From positions 1 through 64,000 of the forward strand of contig JAISKB010000024.1 in assembly GCA_031261085.1 (NCBI GenBank): a stretch of 64,000 bases of DNA. The letters run 5' to 3'. Below the pieces are notes generated by a model. It worked only from the letters and a program-made list of their open reading frames with translations. It did no database searches and had not been told where the DNA came from. Below are positions 60,701 to 64,000 of this stretch, piece after piece (within the stretch, counting starts at the first letter, position 1; every line of letters starts with the position of its first letter). This DNA comes from Christensenellaceae bacterium. Its GTDB lineage: Bacteria; Bacillota; Clostridia; Christensenellales; CAG-138. Position numbers and translations under genes: made by a program.

Positions 60701-63116
60701 CGGTAGTATCGAAAACAAGGCAACCCCTCCGCCCGTGCCAACCGCCACGGCCAGGCTTACCAAAAACAGTCTGGCGGGTACGGCAATATCCGGCGCGCGC
60801 TTCTTAATAACGGGCACCGAACCGGCTACCAGCGCAATATCCGTGTATGGCACCACCACATCCTCCGGCGTTGTATCGTTTTACAACCTGCCGCTGGGGT
60901 CTTACCACATTGCCGAAGTGTATGCGCCCGGCTTTTTGGCGCCCACTTATGAAGAGGATTTTACGCTGACGATTGAAAACCGGGTATACTTGCTTGGCAC
61001 CGCGGGCGTGGTGCTCAATGAAACGGCTAAAATCGACTTGGTGAAAATCGGCATTTACAGCGCGACGTTCCAAGCCTTGCCCAATACCAAGCTGGATGTA
61101 TCCATGGGCAAACGGCTGGAGAATGTGGAATTCAGGCTGGTCGATGAAGCCACCAGCGGCGCTGCCTACGATGAAACCTCCCTCACATCTTCAGATGGGC
61201 GGCTTACGTTTGAAGGCTTGGCGCTGAACACCAATTATATCCTAACGGAGGATCCGGCGAGCGTCCCCATTGGGTTCCTGCCCCGCACCACGCCTTACAC
61301 CATCCTTGTGGATGCGCATGGCACGCTTTGGCTGGATGGCGTGGAATACACCAATGCCGATTCGGAGCTGGTGATTGGCAATAATTCCGACAACGCCGAA
61401 TTCACGGCCGACTTGTTTAAGGTTGATCAAGATGGTGCGCCGATGCTGGGCGTGCAGTTTAGTATCGATACGAGCAAAGCCGGCAGCGGCAACCCGCTGA
61501 TTAAGACGACAGATGAAAATGGCATCGTTTCGATTGCCGAAGCCGAGCTGTTGGCACATTTTGGCCAGGCGGCGCTGGATAATGATTTTTATGTCACCGA
61601 GATAAAGGCCTTGGATGGTTACTTTAAGGACGATACAGCGTGGAAAATTAACGTTGTATCGGGCTATGTCAGCCGCACCTTTGTAAACACCGCGACCCGC
61701 CTGGATATATTCAAGTATACGCAGTTAACAAACACCACGGCGCAAACCCTGCAGTACCTTGATTTGACCGATTTGTTTGTTCTGCTTGGCGGCGAAGCCA
61801 CGGCGGATGATTTGGATCGGCAGGATATTGTGGAAATGCTCACAGCCGCGCAAGGCAAGAATGTGCGGTTGGCCGTGGAGGGTAATCACATCGTGGTGCG
61901 CAAGGCGGTAGCCGGCGCCAGGATTAAAGTATATGAAGTGGATGACGAAACCAACTCCTTTGAGGCCTATACCGATGCGGACGGCAATTTGCCTATCCCT
62001 GGCAGCTACAAGCTCGATGAGGAAAAGGAATATGCGGTAGTTGAAGCGCAAGCGCCTTCTGGGTATAAGCGCAACAGTGCCATACAGACGTTTAAGGTGG
62101 CCGATTTAAAGAAGCTGAGCGTGCCGGGGGATATATTGTCTCAGTCCAATGGGTCCGACAATGCCAGCTTTGATGGAACGATATCTATACTGATTTCAAA
62201 TGATCCGATACGCGGCAATCTGCGCATCGTCAAGCTCGACATCAAAACCGGCGAGCCGCTTAGTGGGGCGGAGTTCGCGTTGTATAATCTATCGAACACG
62301 ATGGTTGGGAGCCCGCAATTCAGCGATGAAAACGGCGTTGTGGAGTTCAACGATCTTGAGATTGGCTCATACCAGCTGTGGGAAGTAAATCCGCCTGCGG
62401 ACTACGAGCCTTTGGTACTGCCAATTGCCGTTGTTACCAGCAACGACAGCCCGTATGTTTACCGGGCGATATATAACCGCGCAATTTTGGACGAGCCCGA
62501 AGCCCATAAGGATGTGGAAGGCGTACAGCTGTATACGCTGGCCAATCGCGGGGACGCGTTCACGTGGAATATCACGGTGGACTTCGGCAGCGATACCAGC
62601 GCATGGACCAAGGCGGAAATCACCGACCAAATCAACGCCGCGCTCGAGGTACAGGGCTACACCATAAAGGATGCTCGGGGCGTACCCGTTGCCCCGACGC
62701 TGTACAGCTACAGCGATGTCGGCAATCTGATTACAGTGGAGCTGAACAAGGATAATGGCACCTACGACTACCTCGCGGGCCAAAGCTACACCCTCGCGCT
62801 GACGACCAAAATCAAGGCCAGCGTGACCAATGCCGAGCTCATGGCGTTTGCTGAGGCTGGCGGTATCCCCAACCAAGCTGAGTTCGACTTCGGTGGCGCC
62901 GCCGCGCTTGTGACCGAGATTCCCAAGGCGATACCGCCGTATGACACGAGAAACCCTCCTAAAGATCCACCGAGAGAGCCAAGACGTTTCATCATTCCGC
63001 CGTACTTGCCGCCTAAGACCGGCGATGCTGCGGCGGCGACGTGGGCGATGCTGATGCTTGCGATGGCAATCGCAAGCTGGGTGTGTGTCGGTCGGCGTAA
63101 GAAGAACCGGGCATAG
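54753..63116 (+). CDS. Giant cell-wall-anchored surface protein (BspA LRR + Cna-B/SpaA)
   Basis: 2,787 residues. Signal peptide (1-39, AYA cleavage); BspA-type LRR_5 repeats (about 84-236, e.g. LTSVILPEGLVSIGANAF); MucBP-like domain (about 268-342); Ig-like DUF5011-type domain (343-420); second LRR block (about 426-905); a second MucBP-like domain (950-1026); a long beta-rich region (1030-1895) with DUF11-like parts; at least five SpaA/Cna-B domains (about 1897-2560, e.g. LRIVKLDIKTGEPLSGAEF); a last isopeptide pilin-type domain; sorting signal PPKTGDAA (~2754), hydrophobic helix and RRKKNRA tail. ATG 54753 (MIKSG) gives the signal peptide. Likely a large adhesin; ligand unknown. Confidence 0.9.
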   Translation: MIKSGTSFKGRAAAALLALLMALSTITTTVMPLISVAYAEEEEDGETEEPSGGFMALGITPPANFVFVPETGTITGYIGTDTDIEIPDMIEGTAVTAIGPSAFFQKGLTSVILPEGLVSIGANAFADNQITSITPLPSTLASIGASAFQSNLLTSLTLESGISIGNYAFRNNSLTTLVLPSSLTSIPRGAFMENELSSVDLSNITELGDSAFEANSFDTVALPNTLTAYGNRVFAGNGKYVIVTGGNGLPYTYSVAGRFGELVNPRTLTIKFQTLEGQTLMSDKVLTNNVNVQAADISGLIYEGSTYSYTPAAITGYAYAGESPVLIPIQGNTTHIAQYMDDNHPPIFQGLTTIIVEPGGTVDLRAGVTAMDVHGNDLTDRININSSLLDLNYAGIYSITYKVTDEDGRTTTAYRRVIVGSDPLLLSVGNGWIYGDFTYDGDILTGLSDAGKTKYATKKDVVLPGENPLTGDPLVTIADNAFNEDGYSGWRSVDFNKLTALRTIGAGAFARAPITALDVTRNKALVTIGEAAFRDAQLLWLDLAGLPNLESIGDAAFNSSPLIELFVHDCPNLRFIGTENATSAAQGVFANAVLTALDFTGDAKLETIGGWAFNKSPITLLDFTLLAGSLKVLGNAAFHRVPLSRMTGLASCVNIEVLGNLTSGGNADASIFATNSASMNNIFYSYQIIDGAGMTKLRQIGNYALANLQMVAGFQELIINRPNLVYIGDYAFYMTSIIPISDLTPYDGYSSFSSSFSSMYAYPDINLSASKNLAYVGDYAFFLGTVQMFRPRDGAFPSLANYAGAVGAGTGSYPGTLVLTGLNKLRYIGDYAFTSMGRSVLSISGLTGLEHLGAYAFEQLYAVDSVDFSDMKKLREIPAEVLRGMNSDGALYITDDITALDGSIVRKPSTDAALIDPQRRLWVYTETVEGTPLVDFLYTYDAAASAATSTMIYINKLGYRANIVDENGIPITNPRQQVIPLSYLGRPYEAPAPNVAGYVLVGDATKTIPSVERGNKQTVTFVYKKASGVVAPNITLELQNAATTRYLINTEAQMNLQFSLSGYAAQLLPGAEIVIHYRDEYLSHDTIICNPTGGGAIESVNIEKNMIHLMLDPNRQGGGTVTVPFTFKDPYYTTPYNNRTYFDAYLVDGDGTILASTPLNASKWVEWYYSAGEYALSSSISFLTEYMANGQNMTGGVTTDGNNYYTLGTEKSVPIYLGMRYDQAVSTAYFYRNIGAYDVTIPLPTYINRYGITVTAQFVSSTGYPWVLSPDGKTVTLHVEQSPGSGYSRVLTGIPGLPLRFPEARINQRITVNSSIVLTPSNANATELAMVANSRDTILHYSDSIYFNLIGASQAVKDGSFEKYPQASASYFYDDENLAAKEFQWRFEVFANPNDIGVQGMKDIVITDHDMDARLYYYRVQNSNAFSMRITSYNSQGQVLAEDILEASQNEYFFPEDIRTNIHHVQMEWLDGAIVPYNTSTYTYIYAKLRNPNALEYYSLMDSQTLTFSNSATLACEGTSVHIANTVTSTGGHTMRHRVVEEWFRVSKTSSKAGAVWNGDDVTFTLSIAGNARRIRQLNNFVMVDLLPDGLLIKDVQISGLLLTAVNGRYQIIQNYKGTGHTAIVFMADRLTPSGGSNLQVGFSSAVATITTVADYTFTADVINQVYAKVDNLPLTNTTSDVYSINGGRAVSYAKTESRYFTVEESLIQKYVRTTGSDWSLIGAKGKANAPVDYKISLINLTNFPKDNAVVYDIFPFIGDTSIDTRTFGGTDYIARGSQFRNALIAAPTAPAGWTIYYVEDPAAVNTKTYYQAASWSLSYSSLANVTGVKFVAAGPMAPNSRADFFLSMRAPADAPRLLEGKRAYNTASQSDSTISLVQFNALEGNIVFNEIISPTTNIRARKIDTDTKAGLGGAVFELWDTDTNKLIATNQSNDLGWVVFSDVPMIHHYKIIEKTPPANYDLSSDVLLIDSDEMVEGVTYEAGSIENKATPPPVPTATARLTKNSLAGTAISGARFLITGTEPATSAISVYGTTTSSGVVSFYNLPLGSYHIAEVYAPGFLAPTYEEDFTLTIENRVYLLGTAGVVLNETAKIDLVKIGIYSATFQALPNTKLDVSMGKRLENVEFRLVDEATSGAAYDETSLTSSDGRLTFEGLALNTNYILTEDPASVPIGFLPRTTPYTILVDAHGTLWLDGVEYTNADSELVIGNNSDNAEFTADLFKVDQDGAPMLGVQFSIDTSKAGSGNPLIKTTDENGIVSIAEAELLAHFGQAALDNDFYVTEIKALDGYFKDDTAWKINVVSGYVSRTFVNTATRLDIFKYTQLTNTTAQTLQYLDLTDLFVLLGGEATADDLDRQDIVEMLTAAQGKNVRLAVEGNHIVVRKAVAGARIKVYEVDDETNSFEAYTDADGNLPIPGSYKLDEEKEYAVVEAQAPSGYKRNSAIQTFKVADLKKLSVPGDILSQSNGSDNASFDGTISILISNDPIRGNLRIVKLDIKTGEPLSGAEFALYNLSNTMVGSPQFSDENGVVEFNDLEIGSYQLWEVNPPADYEPLVLPIAVVTSNDSPYVYRAIYNRAILDEPEAHKDVEGVQLYTLANRGDAFTWNITVDFGSDTSAWTKAEITDQINAALEVQGYTIKDARGVPVAPTLYSYSDVGNLITVELNKDNGTYDYLAGQSYTLALTTKIKASVTNAELMAFAEAGGIPNQAEFDFGGAAALVTEIPKAIPPYDTRNPPKDPPREPRRFIIPPYLPPKTGDAAAATWAMLMLAMAIASWVCVGRRKKNRA

Positions 63117-63126
63117 GGTAAACGAA

Positions 63127-63160
63127 TCAACAAGGGCCGCCATTTGGCGGCCCTTGTTGA
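63127..63160 (+). terminator. Strong terminator of giant surface gene
   Basis: Perfect 15-bp stem (tcaacaagggccgcc / ggcggcccttgttga), 4-base loop, followed by tttgttc. It also lies downstream of the minus-strand small gene 63186-63353, so it may serve both. Confidence 0.85.
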
Positions 63161-63185
63161 TTTGTTCAATAAAGTGTGTTGCTTT

Positions 63186-63353
63186 TTATTTCCTCTCCCG
63201 CATTGGCACATATTTCTTTTCTGCATCTGTAGAGGACGTAGTTTTCCAACCAATACTACGCTCCGCATGACGCTTCCTAGTCTCTTCCTGCTGATCGAGT
63301 TTCCTAATTCTATGCACCATTATGACGATTAATCCTAGCCAAAACCACCACAT
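63186..63353 (-). CDS. Small single-pass membrane protein
   Basis: 55 residues: MWWFWLGLIVIMVHRIRKL, a short hydrophobic stretch with a Trp cluster, then a highly charged tail (DQQEETRKRHAERS...KKYVPMRERK). AGAGGTG lies 6 bases before ATG 63353 on the minus strand. Stop TAA and the 63127-63160 hairpin follow. Real gene likely from start signal and composition, but function is unknown. Confidence 0.65.
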   Translation of the reverse strand: MWWFWLGLIVIMVHRIRKLDQQEETRKRHAERSIGWKTTSSTDAEKKYVPMRERK

Positions 63354-63590
63354 ATCATTCACCTCTTATTCTTCCCACATATTTTGCAATGTAAATGTTA
63401 TGCATACCACCAACGGCTCCCGTATGCTCATAGAAATGCCATCACAGAATTTTATCATTTTCTTTAGTTTACATCGTTTCTTACGAAACAGCAACCTTTG
63501 TGTTTTCCATCGTTAGTCATTAACGATATATGACAAATAAAGCGGAATAATCTGCCGTTTGACCAAACGCAAAACGGGCTTCACTGCCAC

Positions 63591-63633
63591 AAAAAAAGGC
63601 GCCGGTCGATTTGCTCAACAGGCGCCCTTTTTC
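63591..63633 (-). terminator. Terminator of oligopeptide ABC ATPase gene
   Basis: 6-bp GC core ggcgcc/ggcgcc extended by A/T tracts (aaaaaaa ... ttttt), so T-run follows on both strands. About 50 bases after the minus-strand ATPase gene. 63354-63590 is AT-rich with no gene seen. Confidence 0.65.
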
Positions 63634-63682
63634 AGTATCGCTTCACCCACCACCGCTTACGCGAAGCCGGGCAAATGGCGGT

Positions 63683-64000
63683 TCATCCATGCAGGAAGCA
63701 TGCCACGAAATGGTTTGGGGTCACCTCGCGCAGCTGCGGTATGCCCTCGCGGCAACCGTCCTGGCAATCGAAGCACCGGTTTGCGAAGCGGCACGCATCG
63801 GGCAGGTTTATCGGGCTGGTAATCTCGCCCTTTAAGGAGATGCGCTGGCGCTTTTCGCTCAAGTCCGGCACGGGTATAGCCGAGAGCAGCGCCTTTGTAT
63901 ACGGGTGGATAGGGTTGGCAAACAGCTCTTCGGCAGGGGCCTTTTCCACGATTTGACCCAGGTACATAACCGCTATATCGTTGGAAAAGTGGTTTACTAC
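63683..64000 (-). CDS. Oligopeptide/dipeptide ABC transporter ATP-binding protein, C-terminal end
   Basis: Runs off the right edge; only the last 105 codons are present. They read VVNHFSNDIAVMYLGQIVEKAPAEELF and NPIHPYTKALLSAIPVPD, both hallmarks of the OppD/OppF/DppD family, then a C-terminal Cys cluster (CRFANRCFDCQDGC) that in this family can bind Fe-S or metal. Nucleotide-binding motifs lie outside the window. It does not adjoin the orphan binding protein at 32107-33729. Confidence 0.85.
   Translation of the reverse strand, partial: VVNHFSNDIAVMYLGQIVEKAPAEELFANPIHPYTKALLSAIPVPDLSEKRQRISLKGEITSPINLPDACRFANRCFDCQDGCREGIPQLREVTPNHFVACFLHG

Noticed and set aside
1..64000. CRISPR arrays, insertion sequences or prophage
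   Set aside because: No regularly spaced short repeats, transposase, integrase or phage structural genes were seen on either strand.

Overview
The window looks like a chromosomal segment of a moderately GC-rich, Gram-positive Clostridia-type bacterium. The reasons are a class B sortase with LPXTG-like surface proteins, many lipobox lipoproteins, MutS2, ZapA, a BofC-like sporulation gene next to ruvCAB, an archaeal-type ProS, low-GC Shine-Dalgarno sequences, and several TTG starts. No species can be named from the sequence. The BofC-like protein and a BclA/exosporium-like protein hint at a spore former.

Layout. 1-1.4 kb: 3' end of a pilin-like surface protein and its class B sortase. 1.5-9.3 kb (minus): a probable operon of response regulator, histidine kinase, sugar-ABC binding protein, two permeases, an HlyD-like adaptor and a MacB-like membrane protein; no ATPase is encoded with them. 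9.6-15 kb: BclA-like protein, small lipoprotein, tRNA-Leu(TAA), Fe-alcohol dehydrogenase, an unknown protein and a transglutaminase-like lipoprotein. 15.1-38.9 kb (nearly all minus): housekeeping block with proS, a DivIVA-like coiled-coil gene, ruvB-ruvA-ruvC, divergent bofC, htrA with a two-component system, DUF523, mutS2, a U32 peptidase, zapA, rluD-like, lspA, an orphan peptide-binding protein, lytic transglycosylase, coaE, polA and pyrimidine-nucleoside phosphorylase. 39-42 kb: DUF5665 protein, tRNA-Val(CAC), and a three-gene overlapping operon (membrane 4Fe-4S protein, M20 peptidase, C39-like cysteine peptidase).

42.1-53.6 kb is clearly different: AT-rich, all on the plus strand, with few recognisable families. 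It reads as a graveyard and reservoir of polymorphic-toxin modules. The left half (42.3-48.2 kb) alternates short remnants resembling Rhs/YD-repeat core protein with small lipoproteins or membrane proteins that are probably immunity genes, including two paralogous pairs. The right half (48.2-53.6 kb) is a tandem cassette array: DUF4329/JAB-like toxin C-terminal tips without start signals alternate with five paralogous lipoproteins. The joints are GC-rich, and three of them are 184 bp long without indels and about 96% identical. Substitutions between joints 2 and 3 within the tip coding frame are mostly synonymous, so that frame has been under selection although no start is visible. This array is the strongest candidate for an unusual system in the window.

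54.7-63.1 kb holds a single 2,787-residue surface protein (BspA-type leucine-rich repeats, MucBP-like and Ig-like domains, several SpaA/Cna-B domains, PPKTG anchor). The window ends with a 55-residue small membrane protein and the 3' end of an oligopeptide ABC transporter ATPase. No CRISPR array, insertion sequence or prophage was seen.
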